Notes: generated by a model not told the origin, from the letters alone. Positions 13,054 through 36,841 are shown, numbered from the stretch's first letter. The stretch is DNA of 64,000 bases from Glandiceps talaboti (GCF_964340395.1 NC_135570.1:13472822-13536821), one strand, 5' to 3'. Translations and numbers: made by a program.

Positions 13054-13292
13054 ATAGCTAAAATGATGTTGGCTTGGTGTTTGCTCATGAAACATTACGT
13101 TTTTGACACAAAGATAAACATATTCCAACTCTAGACTAACAATAACAGTGACACAATAAACACAGCAGAATCGTTTGCCCAATCACATTGACACGTATTT
13201 AATTGTTTCTTTTGCATTATAAGTTAGGATGTGTATTTAATGTCATGTTACATTATTAAGTGAAACGCCAAGCCTACATCATTTTAGTTGTA
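13054..13292. mobile_element. TIR element (MITE), copy 2
   Basis: Bounded by TAGCTAAAATGATGTTGGCT on the left and AGCCTACATCATTTTAGTTG on the right, the same inverted ends as 12454-12749. In the left duplication copy the flanking sequences lie together around 10820-10845 (AAATTCC...CCTCTTCACA), which marks an empty site. Confidence 0.65.
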
Positions 13293-13599
13293 AATTCACC
13301 TCTTCACACATCCCCCCCAGGGGGCCAGGGTCAAGGAACCGGACTTTTTGCTCCCGGAACTTTAATGACTTATCAGTGGTCACGGTGAAGGCCTTGGGAT
13401 TTAGCCGCACGTAGGCCACATATCAACAGCATCAGTATACATACGTATTATTATTAGCCAGCCACTGAGCATCATCAACAGCCATCTAATACTCTTGTCT
13501 CTGACAGCTCTTCGCGTCCAAATGTGGTAACTGCAATTTCGCAAGCTCACAGACTGGACGCCAGGCGCATTTCCAGTTTTCCACTCGCTTCTACGTCAA

Positions 13600-13924
13600 T
13601 AATAATAATAATAGCTAGTAATGTTAGTTTTTGCATAGCGCTTTATTTAATACCCTTGGCTCGGATCTATAACGGCCCTTCTTAAACTCACTGGGGAGCA
13701 TACAATCCATTGCAGCCTTTATAAGCGCATAGGATTAAAGCATACAATTTGCGATCTCTATCCTACCAGGTCCCCAATTATATACAGCTGGGTTGACTGA
13801 GACACAGTCGTGGTTCAAATCTTGCCCAAGGACTTTATCCACTCAGAAACAAACGGCAGAGATGGGGCTCGAACCTGCAACCTACATATTCCAAACCGGC
13901 CACTCTAACCATTCGCCCGTCATG
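13600..13924 (-). mobile_element. tRNA-derived SINE
   Basis: On the minus strand the element starts with a tRNA-like head. TGGTTAGAGTGG resembles an A box and GGTTCGAGCCCC matches a pol III B box. The body contains a conserved-looking segment (plus strand CTTGCCCAAGGAC and TACCAGGTCCCC), and it ends in a (TAT)n tail at 13600. Direct repeats ACGTCAA at 13593-13599 and 13925-13931 flank it as a target-site duplication. The body resembles the deeply conserved SINE domain found in many marine invertebrates (Nin-DC type), from memory only. Confidence 0.75.
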
Positions 13925-16619
13925 ACGTCAACAACCAGTTCAAACTCCCACAGTCCGTTCTCTGTTTCTTTTCTAGTTACCATTACCCACGTCACCGTGT
14001 TAAGTAGAGAAACTGTGGATGTAGTATTTACAGAGCATATTGCAGATTCTGTTAATAGCACCTGATCACTTTTGGTATATAATTAGGATTAACTTTGATT
14101 TGGTCATAAGTCGTGATAAAATAACTCGTACAAGTTGTTCCTACGAAATGTAAAGAAAGTGACGGTTAATCAGCCGGGAAATATGGGGGTCGGTACTAAC
14201 ATGTCTCTTTGACGTTCGTAATCCGCGAGACACAACAAGTAGTTAGGTTCTGATTGGGTCTGATTGACATGGATTATATGGCCGAAAGTTAACACTATTT
14301 TTAAATGAGTGAATCAAAATTACTTATCCATCGGGTAATTAAGTTGTTTGTTTGTTTGTTTGTTTGTTTGTTAGTTTGTTTTAAGAACGACCAATTAATT
14401 TACAAATGTCTCAGCAAAACATGACTACTCAATTTAATTAGATAGATAATGGGATTTGTTTAAATTTCTTTTCAATTTTTAAACTACCACTACGTGAATT
14501 TTAGTTAATTTGGCTGTGTGCACATGTGCTTGTTTGGACTAACTGTTGTCCACACTTGTACCTGATGATTTAGATAATACTGCATACAATAGCGTGGTAG
14601 GTGTATATATGCCTCATGCTCATGAAGCGTGATAGATTTTACCGTAATCCGGGTTCAATATTTCAAGTGTCAATCGGAAGACCATTGTCTCCACACAAAA
14701 AGTCGGTCAGTATGTATACACATTGACTCACATGTATGTCCTTAGTAAACATCATAATATAAAAACTGGCAATATATTTGTATACGAATGATGACAGAAT
14801 TCCTCCAACTACTCGACAGATATTTATGGTAAAACTTCGGCCATGAATCGATAACGTGTTTGAATTTAGCCTTTTGGATTGAATATGATTGGTACAAATT
14901 GTCCTTTCACGTCACGTGACCGATTTGAGCGTGACTTGGTTGGGCGTGATTGGTATTGATTATATAAATTGGACTAGTAATTTTCCCATTTCGTTTACCA
15001 CACGTGATGTAATTATATCTGTCATACATCGACGTGCAACTGATATCGGACAGGGGTTTAATTTTCAGATATGATAATAATCCTCAGACAAGCCGAATGG
15101 ATTAGAAGCGCATCACGGTTTGGCCATGAATCTAGCTCGTGGTGTCACCTTCGAACAAAATCTGTTACTGTCAGAAGTTCCTCGTGGTCTAAAACCAACA
15201 TCTGTTTTGTTGCACATGCGCAGCACCGTTTTCGTTTCGAATAGTCTGAATTATACCTAAAGGTAACGAATATTTTTTGGGGGTGGGGATAGGGGGTGGG
15301 GGTGGGGTGGGGGTGTGTATTGTGTTTGGTTAGTGATCTCGGCATGTTTGATGTATAAAATTTGTTGGTCATATCACCCAACACTGAGAAGACATATTAC
15401 ATGTAATAATTGCTGTCATTTGACGCCCGTGTGTCATGTTGACGATGGCTGACACACATACACACTAACACTGACTAATGTTAAAATAGGTCACGTGTAT
15501 ACTATGAGTCGCCTTGTGATCCCATAATGTTGGACAAGATGATTTCACTGTAGCAATATTTATCAACCCTATTTTAGACCAACTTGATTGTGAAGAAAAT
15601 ACACCACTTTCGACCAAGTGGTAATTTTTTGATGGAAGGGGTTGATACATTTTGAGTCCAAGACTAGATTTTCCTGACTAAGACCCATCTTCTAAACTTC
15701 ACACCCAAAGTTTATGTACCCAAAAGAGTGGCACATCTGTCATTTACATTTAGCAATTCCCATCCATGTAAACCCAGGATATGTACACAAAGTCACGATT
15801 TCATGATTTTTACTTTTAACTACCGTGAATTCAGACTGCGTGTACATAGTTCAATATTGTCCCAACTGGTGACATGACGTACACAGGGTTACTCTGGCAG
15901 AGTTGAATATCCCCGGGACTCAGTTCAATTCATGTTTATTATTTTCAAGTAGGTAAACGAACCAACTTTAAAGTATTGTCCAAGGCGACATTTTAAAATA
16001 TGAACAATAAATTGTCAATTAGGCCAAAGAAAGAAAAACATTGTTACTGGTCAGCGTGTGTCTCTATTGCCCAGTTAGCAGATCCGCAGGGAAACACAAA
16101 AAATCTTCCCTACTTCAGTGAAGACAACTGCAGAGCCAATCATGAACAAGTAAATAACATCTGCCCTACAAACACACTTGCTCTAAAGTATTGAATAAAA
16201 AGAACAGTAACTGCCATAAATAGTAGACAGAGTGACAGGTTTGGTGAGAATAAAAATAAAATTCGCATCGTCGCACCATTTTAGACAAACTGTTCGGACC
16301 AGAAACAATTTTTTTGGCTTTATGCCAAAATATTCTCGACAGAAATATAAAAAAATTGTTGACAACCTATATATTCAATAGACACTTCAAATGACACTTT
16401 ATCTTTTTGATATCGTATGTAGTCCATGAAGTACAAATAAAATTAACATTGATACGTTAATCAGTTATGAAGAGAGCCTCTATAAATTGTTAAACTTGTT
16501 TCACGTTTGTAGTTGTGTGTGCAAGGCTACTCTAGTAAGATATCGCCGATACATCGCTCACAATTGCATTTATATTTTTTTAAGCTCAAGTTTTGGTTTC
16601 CAGTAGAGATAAACCGAAA

Positions 16620-21742
<5,123 letters not shown>

Positions 21743-22019
21743 AAAAACCCAACCCACTGAAGAAAACGCAAGCAAATACATTATATCAAAGCTATGCAGA
21801 ACACACACCATAATATAACCTATGACTATGACTGCAGTATACCTATTATTCAGAAACCAGTCAGCAAGTTGGTTATTAGCAGACATACACCATTTAGAAT
21901 TCAGTAATCGCGTACCAGTAGATATTTTATCTAAAAAACCAGTTAACAACGGTTGGTGAGAAATATATAGAAAAAAATGCAACCAGCTACCATGCTGATT
22001 TATGCATGTGGACACATAG

Positions 22020-22054
22020 TATACATACATACATACATACATACATACATACAT

Positions 22055-22085
<31 letters not shown>

Positions 22086-22176
22086 TACATACATACATAC
22101 ATACATACATACATACATACATACATACATACATGCATACATGCATACATACATGCATGCATGCAGGCAGGCAGGC

Positions 22177-22226
<50 letters not shown>
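22020..22226. repeat. Compound (CATA)n / (CAGA)n microsatellite
   Basis: Alternating CATA and CAGA blocks with CATG and CAGG transitions, about 280 bases after the copy A stop codon. A (CATA)n array sits at the equivalent distance after copy B. Confidence 0.95.
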
Positions 22227-22227
<1 letters not shown>

Positions 22228-22963
22228 AATATATAAGAAAAAGAAAGAAAGAAGGAAAGGAAATAAACAAGATTGAAGAGTAATAGATACACATGTATAA
22301 ATATAAAGGCAAAGAGGTAGAAATAAATAAAAACGTATTTCATTAAATGCTATGCTTTTTGAAAATGAATATAAAACGGCATTCCTGTGACACACGGTCT
22401 TCTGACCCGACGTCCTCTTTATTTTAATACTAAGATCCAAACAAGATTGTAGATATGTTATCAGTTGGTGTGGTTGTGTTTTACATGCATGATTGTATAT
22501 TGGTGTGTGTATGTCCGTGTTTCCATGTACTTGCACAGTGTCATGAAAGCCGAGTTTTAATGTCACTGGAGAAATACTAGAAAGAATACACAGAAATAAG
22601 TGGTCAAAGTCTTAACTCGAACTGGCCTCACTGAATGAAATTCAAGACTGGTACAATTCTTTGTACAGCAAAACAGTTTTTTTTTACTGAAAATATTACT
22701 CAATCTAAGACTTCTAGTAGGATATACACTTCAAAATTACAGATGGCTTGTTGTCACAGTGACAAACAATTAAACTTCTCACAAAGTTCACCTAGGTTCA
22801 ATAAAGTTGTTTATCATCAACTCAGACATCGGGTGATCTTATATGCTAATTGACTACTGACTGCTTTACATACACGTACAAAGTAAACATTCGCTGATTT
22901 CTTTGCCAGGGGTCACCCTGAAGTCAATGTCCAGGTCGATATTACTTAACATGCCACCACTTT

Positions 22964-23077
22964 GCATTCTCGCAAACCAGGGCTGCTATTTCTTCCGCGA
23001 CACTGCGAAAAAACGAAATAGCTGTTTGCGGCGCGTCTTGGACGGTGCCGTAAAAGAGGGCATGGTTTACGACTATG
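22964..23077. repeat. Dispersed repeat, copy 2
   Basis: Partner of 19084-19203 in the same orientation, ending in a CACG-rich stretch. Confidence 0.6.
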
Positions 23078-23107
23078 CCACACGCACGCACGCACGCGCG
23101 CGCACAC

Positions 23108-24554
23108 ACACATACATCCATATTAAACTCAATGTCAGCGACTGGAAGTGTATATATGCATCGTATTCACTGTTTTCGTATTAGGGAATTGCGTATGTTA
23201 TAAGTTCATATGTGACTCTTATATTTACTAATTTGAACGTGGTAAATTGCAACTGTTTGCACATTCACAAACAAAAACATTTATATATGTATAGTCTATT
23301 TACTGCCACACAGGGACTGTAATTTTTCAAATAGCGAAATGATCTAGTGACCCATGACATGTCGTTAATGTATGACTGTAAACATCTCCACACCCAATGA
23401 CGTAGTGGAACACAATAAGTTACTTCCATTCGACGAAACTGGTAACCGTCAGGTGAGCTCGTTCTCTGTTCTCTGTTTTCTGAATATGCAACCAGTTTTA
23501 TCATAATGTAGTCGTGTGCAAATACGTACGAAAATTGTACGAAAATAAGCGATGTGTGGTTGAGAGGGAAAGATTCAGTAGATTTTGATGGGTGACGTGA
23601 TCATTATATTCATAACCATGCATGGGGGAAAAGCTATCATGGCTCGCAAGCTAATCTACTGGTCTGTCGAAGTACTTTCCAGATACACCTCACGATATTT
23701 AGTTATTTTTACTGGTTAATAGTGTGTCATACCAAAATGTGATATTCCACTGGTTATGAATAGGGGTTTTGAACGGATAACAGCTGTACGCACCTTCACT
23801 ATGCCAAAAGGTATAAAGTCAGTTACAGCACAAAGCATTTCTAAAGTTTGAACTCTGACACAGAAAGACCGAATGTTGCTATGTTAACTTTCACGTGGTA
23901 GCTATAAGTTCGTGTTAATATAAATTGAAAACATCAGAATCCCTTGTCCGTTGGGTAATTAAGCTATTCCTTTGGAAAGGATCATATAAACAAATAATGG
24001 GTCTTGGTAAAATTGGATTTCAAATTCTTTAAATGTAGTCCGTTTCTTTCGATTTCAAAAAAATAAACGACAACTTTTGACTCGATCTTAGCATTATGTC
24101 AAGGCAGTTGCTTGGTCCATACCTCCATGATTGGTCTAAAGGAACGACATGAATTTACAGCCTGGGGGGGGGGGGATAGTTGAGGAGAAAATATTGTTGT
24201 CAAATTGTTTCGCAGCCTCCTTCCCGCTTTAAAATAAATTCACCCCCCCCCCCCTGTGGAATGAACTCAAGAATTTTTGTAGCCCACCCCCTGCCCAAAG
24301 GCTATGCAGAGTTTTGAATGTGCATTTATAAGGTACTCCTACATTCAGGAGATGTACTGTACACATGGCAATGAGAGACCCTACATTTGACTGTATACTT
24401 GAAGATATTTAGACAGCAGGATTCGATTTGTGGAAGAAGCGGCATCACAGTGATCGCTTGTGGGAGGAGTGGGACTGTGTCCCCTTCCATGTTGAGCACT
24501 CTTTACCTTTCGTTACCTGGTTATATTTTATGGATGGGATGGTGTGTATGTGTT

Positions 24555-24604
<50 letters not shown>

Positions 24605-25898
24605 TGTCTGTCTGTCTGTCTGTGTCTGTCTGTCTGTGTTTGTTTGTTTGTTTGTTTGTTTGTTTGTGTGTGTGTTTGTGTCTGATCATTTTCCTCGAAA
24701 ACGACTGGCTCAATTCAAACGACATTTGGTGCACATATGCTTTAAGGTAATTGATAGAACTGATTACATTTTGGTTAATTTTCTAATACTATTAATATTA
24801 ATCAGTATTTTGCATAATTACTGATTTTCAGTAATTATGCTTTATCTTAAGAATGTACTCTTCACATTCAGTATATTTTGGTACACACATATCATCAACC
24901 AAAATAATGCTCACATGTTCTAAACTGCTTGTTGCTGTAAATGTTAGTTGCAATATTTCATTCGCATACTTAATGATTTTCAGTAATTAGGCTATATTTT
25001 AAGAATACACACATCAAATTTCATAATTTGGTCAATGCATTGATACAGTTCACAGAATAGATTTTTAAGTGTAATCAGTCACTTGTATAATTATTGATAT
25101 GAGAAATGCAATCTTCAAATTCCATATAATTTGGTGCACACATGCACGCTGATGACATCAAAATTGCATGTGTTCTTTAAAGCTAAATTATTAATTTGAA
25201 TAATTAATGATTTTCGGTAATAAGGCAATATCTTAAGTATACAAACCTCAAATGTTTTATTGTGTGGCATAACTATTTGCCATTTAAGGGTATATCATGT
25301 ATAATAGCTATAGCTAAGAATTTTGCATTCCAACAATTATTGTGTGTAGACATGTACAATGTACGTACTAGGACGTCATTTAGAGGCACAAGATTTGAAA
25401 CCATACACATTAGAAAAAGCCATAGTATACTTGAATATTATTTTCAATATGCAAATTTCATTCTTGATACATTATTATACGACTATATTGTCTACATGTT
25501 AACCTATAAAGATATATTATGGCAGGCACACGTATTCACTTGGTTATCGACTGCCTCATAATTCAATGGTAATAAATGAAGTGAACAATTTTGCAAACAT
25601 ATAAGGTAAATGACTGCTCCTAAGGTTTCAACAATTTTTCGGAAATATTTTGTGCCCACCATTTCAGACCATTATATTTTCTTTTCACCCCATTGTTTTC
25701 ATAATCCCCATTTTCTTCTCAGCCCCCCCCCCCCCGCCCGCCGCAGAATTCAGCACATTCCCTAAGTACGCACTAGTACATATTGATCTACACCCAGGAG
25801 TGTAAAATGTGCATACACTCATATATTGTAAATGTACCCACTTATGATAAAAGTGCCTCGTGATAGACATGACAGCCAAACAGGTGGTGAAAGTTCAA
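23108..25898 (+). repeat. First copy of a 2.7-kb tandem duplication
   Basis: Collinear and highly similar to 26112-28738, from CATACAT...TTAAAC through AACAGGTGGTGAAAGTTCAA. It contains a (GT)n/(TGTC)n/(TTTG)n tract at 24542-24681 and AT-rich iterated units at 24780-25250. Small indels and microsatellite length separate the copies. Confidence 0.93.
24542..24681. repeat. (GT)n / (TGTC)n / (TTTG)n compound microsatellite
   Basis: Immediately followed by TCTGATCATTTTCCTCGAAA. The second duplicate has a plain (GT)n of about 58 bases at the same point (27492-27549). Confidence 0.95.
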
Positions 25899-26111
25899 AT
25901 GTCAATCAAACGTCCCTTGCTTGCACCAGAAATGCCAGTATATGAATGTATTGAGATAATCCACAAAACAAACTGAAGGCCTCTGTATAATATACAGTAG
26001 GTGACCATGACCATAGTTCTAATCTATACCATTTACTTTGCTATTTCATATAGCTTGGTGCTAGTTTAATTAGCATAATGACTTATGACTAATTTTAAAG
26101 CAAGAGTACAC

Positions 26112-27491
26112 ACATACATACATATTAAACCCAACGTCAGCGACTTGAAATGTACATATGCATCGTATTCACTGTTTTCGTATTAGGGAATTGTGTATGT
26201 CATAAGTTCATATATGACTCTTATATTTATTGATTTGAACGTGGTAAATTGCAACTGTTTGCACATTCACAAACAAAAACATTTCTATACGTATAGTCTA
26301 TTTACTGCCACACAGGGACTGTAATTTTCCAAATAGCGAAATGATCTAGTGACCCATGACATGTCGTTAATGTATGACTGTAAACATCTCCACATCCAAT
26401 GACGTCGTGGAACACAATAAGTTACTTCCATTCGACGAAACTGGTAACCGTCAGGTGAGCTCGTTCTCTGTTCTCTGTTTTCTGAATATGCAACCAGTTT
26501 TAACATAATGTAGTCGTGTGCAAATACGTACGAAAATTGTACGAAAATAAGTGATGTGTGGTTGAGAGGGAAAGATTCAGTATATTTTGATGGGTGACGT
26601 GATCATTATATTCATAACCATGCATGGGGAAAAGCTATCATGGCTCGCAAGCTAATCTACTGGTGTGTCGAAGTACTTTCCAGATACACCTCACGATATT
26701 TAGTTATTTTACAGGTTAATAGTGTGTCATACCAACATGTGGTATTCCACTGGTTATGAATAGGGGTTTTGAACGGATAACAGCTGTACGCACCTTCACT
26801 ATGCCAAAAGGTATAAAGTCAGTTATAGCACAAAGCATTTCTAAAGTTTGAACTCTGACACAGAAAGACCGAATGTTGCTATGTTAACTTTCACGTGATA
26901 GCTATTGGTTCGTGTTAATATAAATTGAAAACATCAGAATCCCTTGTCCGTTGGGTAATTAAGCTATTCCTTTGGAAAGGATCATATAAACAAATAATGG
27001 GTCTTGGTAAAATTTGATTTCAAATTCTTTAAATGTAGTCCGTATCTTTCGATTTCAAAAAATAAACGACAACTTTTGACTCGATCTTAGCATTATGTCA
27101 AGGCAGTTGCTTGGTCCATACCTCCATGCTTGGTCTAAGGGAACGACCGGAATTTACAGCCGGGGGGGATAGTTGAGAAGAAAATACTTTTGTCAAATAT
27201 TTTCGCAGCCTCCTTCCCGCTTTAAAATAAATTCATGCCCCCTGTGGAATGAACTCAAGAATTTTGGTAGCCCACCCCCTGCCCAAATGCTACGCAGAGT
27301 GTTGAATGTGCAATTGTATGGTACTCCTGCCTCACATTTGACTATACTTGAAGATAGTTAGACAGCAGGATTCGATTTGGGGAAGAAGCGGCATCACAGT
27401 GATCGCTAGTGGGGAGGAGTGGGACGGTGGCACCCTTCCATGTTGAGCACTCGTTACCTTTCGTAAGCTGGTTAAATTTTATGGATGGGAT

Positions 27492-27545
<54 letters not shown>

Positions 27546-28738
27546 TGTCTGATCATTTTCCTCGAAAACGACTGGCTCAATTCAAACGACATTTGGTGCA
27601 CATATTCTTTAAGGTAATTGATAGAACTGATTATATTTTGGTAAACTTTCTAAAACTATTAATATTAATGAGTATTTTGCATAATTACTGATTTTCAGTA
27701 ATTAGGTTTTATCTTAAGAATGTACACTTCTCATTCAGTATATTTTGGTACACACATATCATCAACCAAAATAATGCTCACATGTTCTAAACTGCTTGTT
27801 GCTGTAACTGTAAGTTGCAATATTTCATTCGCATACTTAATGATTTTCAGTAATTAGGCTATATTTTAAGAATACACACATCAAATTTCATAATTTGGTC
27901 AATGCATTGATACAGTTCACAGATGTAGTTTTTAATTGTATTCAGTCACTTGTATAATTATTGATATGAGAAATGCAATCTTCAAATTCCATATAATTTG
28001 GTACACACATGCTCGCTGATGACATCAAAATTGCATGTGTTCTTTAAAGCTAAATTATTCATTTGAATAATTAATGATTTTCGGTAATTAGGCAATATCT
28101 TAAGTATACAAACTTCAAATGTTTTATTGTGTGGCATAACTATTTGCCATTTAAGGGTATATCATGTATAATAGCTATAGCTAAGAATTTTGCATTCCAA
28201 CAATTATTGTGTGTAGACATGTACTAGGAGGTCATTTAGAGGCACAAGATTTGAAACCATACACTTTACTAAAAGCCATAGTATACTTGAATGTTATTTT
28301 CAATATGCAAATTACATTCTTGATACATTATTATACGACTATATTGTCTACATGTTAACCTATAAAGATATATTATGGCAGGCACACATATTCACTTGGT
28401 TATCGACTGGCTCATAATTCAATGGTAGTAAATGAAGTGAACAATTTTGCAAACATATAAGGTAAACAACTGCTCTTAAGGTTTCAACAATTTTTCGGAA
28501 ATATTTTGTGCCCACCATTTCAGACCATTATATTTTCTTTTCACCCCATTGTTTTCATAATCCCTATTTTGTTCTCAGCCCCCCCCCCCCCCCCTCCACC
28601 GTAGAATTCAGCATATTCCCTAAGTCCGCATTAGTACATATTGATCTACATCTAGGAGTGTAAAATGTGCATATATACACTTATGATAAATATGCCTCGT
28701 GATAGACATGACAGCCAAACAGGTGGTGAAAGTTCAAA
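26112..28738 (+). repeat. Second copy of the 2.7-kb tandem duplication
   Basis: Direct-orientation partner of 23108-25898, about 3.0 kb apart start to start. The copies are separated by about 210 bases of unrelated sequence. Confidence 0.93.
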
Positions 28739-29154
28739 CCTATCAACCTATGATAGTTTCCCAGCAACGTAGTCTTTCGTATTTTCAAACCGAATGCAAC
28801 TGATACACATCATCGTACAGGACTACAAACTATGCATCAAGTGATTTAAAATGTGGTGTATAATATACTACGGCACCAGAGTAACTATAGACTTTCAATT
28901 AGGCGGCAAGATGATTTTACATCTCACACACGTTTTGTTACCAATTACACAGACAAAAATACAGTCACTGATAGTGTGCACTCACAGTTACCTCCTTGTG
29001 AATACAAATAAACAGTTCTGTGTTTGAATCTTCCTTGTTTCATCTGACAGTGATGTTGATTTGTGTTCACAGTGAGATGCTTGCAAGCTAACAGTGCTTG
29101 TGTTTTGTTTGTGTAATTTGTGACAAAAAACCTTGTGTGAGACGTAAAACACAT

Positions 29155-29310
29155 TCTGCTGCCTAATTGAAAGTCTATAGTCACTCTGGTTTGGTAGTAA
29201 ACACACTGTACTGCCAAATTGAAAGTTTATAGTCACCCTGGTTTGGTAGTAAAACACATTGTGCTGCGTAATTGAAAGTCTATAGACACTCTGATTTGGT
29301 AGTAACACCT
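29155..29310. repeat. Tandem repeat of about 59 bp, three copies
   Basis: Each unit carries AATTGAAAGTCTATAGTCAC (with variants) followed by TCTGGTTTGGTAGTAA. A related single sequence lies near 28870-28905 in the opposite orientation. Confidence 0.8.
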
Positions 29311-29447
29311 GTTTAGCCGTATACAGGCTCTATCAACTGTTTTTCTTCTATCCTTTCATCATGTATCAACACATTTTATCTTGCCATAGAGACCTTCAAA
29401 TGTCAAATCAAGTCATTTCTTATACATACCAGTATTTAGGTGTAGAT

Positions 29448-29650
29448 GTACAAAGGTGATACAGAGAAATGAAACACGATCACATGATGAATTACCCTTA
29501 TGCTTATTATTAATTCGTGACTTTTCAATGCGCATTTGTCATATTCAATGTACAAAGGTGATACAGAGAAATGAAACACGTTCACATGATGAATTACCCT
29601 TATGCTTATTAATTCGTGACTTTTCAATGACCATTTATCATATTCAATAT
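29448..29650. repeat. Tandem duplication of about 100 bp, two copies
   Basis: Two units containing GTGATACAGAGAAATGAAAC and AATTCGTGACTTTTCAATG follow one another with few differences. Confidence 0.9.
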
Positions 29651-30552
29651 AAAAAGCTACTAACTGTGCAATATCTCATGCATTGCAATACATAGAGACT
29701 CATTTCAAGTGTCTAATCCCATACTACCAGCCACTAACTTTCTGCTGATATCATTAGATTTGACCTTGGCTTTGACCTTTGTCGTCAATTCCAGAATACT
29801 TATAATATCACACAAGTCATGAATATGGTTACTTCCTTTGTGTAATCGTTTATAACATTGGACACGTCAGTCAAATTATTTTCTTGAATCGAAGCTGATG
29901 TCAGTATGAGTGAAAAATGGCCTTGTCTGAAAAATATACTTGTGTTTCATAATCGGGATTATGTCTTCGACGAAGAATTGTTGTGAATCAGACTTAAGAC
30001 TAAAATACTCCTAGAAGAGACTGGTTATACGTATCTAGACATTATAGTGACTGGCAAACACTTTTATAGAAGGTACATGGAATTCAGACATAGTTAAACA
30101 CCCCTAGGCTCATTAAATACATTTTTGTATTTTCAAGTACAAAAACGAGTTTATAGTTTTCTTTAAGGCGACATTAAATTATTAACACTAGAATGGAATT
30201 CTGGTTAAATAAGAAAAACACGTAACTAAAGCCACTGTCATTAATCGCTGTCTCTATATAACGTTAGTCTATTATCACAGTTTTTACTGACTAATTTTGA
30301 AAATATATACTTCAACGATCATATATATTCCTGACCACTAAAAGGCAATAAATTTGATATTGACATGCGTTCTATGTCTATATGGGCTGTATACACTATA
30401 TACCCATAATTTGACGTGTACATTTGCTTTATGTTCGCAGCTGTGCTTCTGAATACCACAGCTACGATATCTTTCAAAGTGTACTAGAGCCCACTGATAT
30501 AACACCGACGTCCACATATTTTGTATTAGTTCTAAGTACAAAATCATTGAAA

Positions 30553-36184
<5,632 letters not shown>

Positions 36185-36243
36185 AGAAAAGGATCTCCAC
36201 AAAGAAAACAGAACGAAGCAAATAGCACAGGAGACATGTAGTA

Positions 36244-36249
36244 AATAAA
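36244..36249 (+). promoter_or_regulatory. Candidate polyadenylation signal of FOXRED2-like copy B
   Basis: AATAAA, 60 bases after the TAA stop. This implies a short 3' UTR if used. Confidence 0.5.
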
Positions 36250-36517
36250 CTATAGTATAGATTGTGACAATATTAGATTCACTTGAATTGTCAGAAATCA
36301 GTCAGCAAGTTGATTTACAAATGTATAGCGGACTTGATATTTAGAAACCTATACCCGTGTACCAGAAGAGTTCTCATTGAGAACCACGTTAAAACATTGT
36401 TTAAGGAAATCAAATATTCAGAAATATATGTTTGGATGTTTTTCGTAAAAATGGGACCAACAAACAGACACAGGCGAAAGGTAGACGTGGATACATGGAT
36501 GAATGTATGCATTCGTA

Positions 36518-36555
36518 CGTACATACATACATGCATACATACATACATACATACA

Positions 36556-36589
<34 letters not shown>

Positions 36590-36674
36590 CATGCATGCAT
36601 ACATGCATATACATACATACATACATACATACATACATACATACATACATACATACATACATACATACATACAT
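36518..36674. repeat. (CATA)n array downstream of copy B
   Basis: Tetranucleotide array with CATG interruptions about 330 bases after the stop codon. Confidence 0.95.
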
Positions 36675-36841
36675 AGTTGATTACTAGTACCTCTTTGTGG
36701 GTATCTAGTATAAATGTAACACATTGATTTTGTTCATGTTGCTGCTTTTATTTTAATATCCCATGTATACTTTACTTCAGAGAATTCATAATAGGGAAAT
36801 AATACAACGAAAATCATACACCCTGAAAGAAAACGTCGCCA

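Larger units (their letters stand above)
12835..14255 (+). repeat. Right copy of the old tandem duplication
   Basis: Collinear but diverged partner of 10165-11740. It lacks the foldback element and instead contains a TIR element at about 13054-13292 and a SINE at 13600-13924. Confidence 0.6.
9580..16619. other. Intergenic region between ZW10 and the first FOXRED2-like gene; no gene recognised
   Basis: ZW10 and the flavoprotein gene are transcribed away from each other, so both promoters should lie here. I see no coding exon. Recognisable content is a (TAAA)n run, an old tandem duplication (10165-11740 with 12835-14255), a foldback element, two TIR elements, a (CA)n tract, a SINE and a G-rich stretch near 15280-15320. 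The segment 15932-16000 resembles 30118-30183 upstream of the second flavoprotein gene (shared TATTTTCAAGTA and AAGGCGACATT), so the paralogue duplication included upstream DNA. Confidence 0.7.
21743..30552. other. Spacer between the two FOXRED2-like genes; no gene recognised
   Basis: Sequence to about 22000 resembles the 3' flank of copy B (shared CAGTCAGCAAGTTG), so the duplication extends past the stop codon. Beyond it lie compound microsatellites, a dispersed repeat, a 2.7-kb tandem duplication and short tandem repeats. The motif GGGTAATTAAG with its flanks, found at about 23955 and 26953, also occurs at 14335 upstream of copy A, suggesting both genes keep related upstream DNA. No coding exon seen. 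Confidence 0.65.

Noticed and set aside
13793-14065. 90-codon plus-strand frame
   Set aside because: Largely antisense of the SINE's tRNA-like head; no conserved protein pattern.
23265-23504. Minus-strand frame conserved between the two 2.7-kb duplicates
   Set aside because: The duplicates are so similar that an open frame is expected by descent, and neither shows a family motif or splice context.
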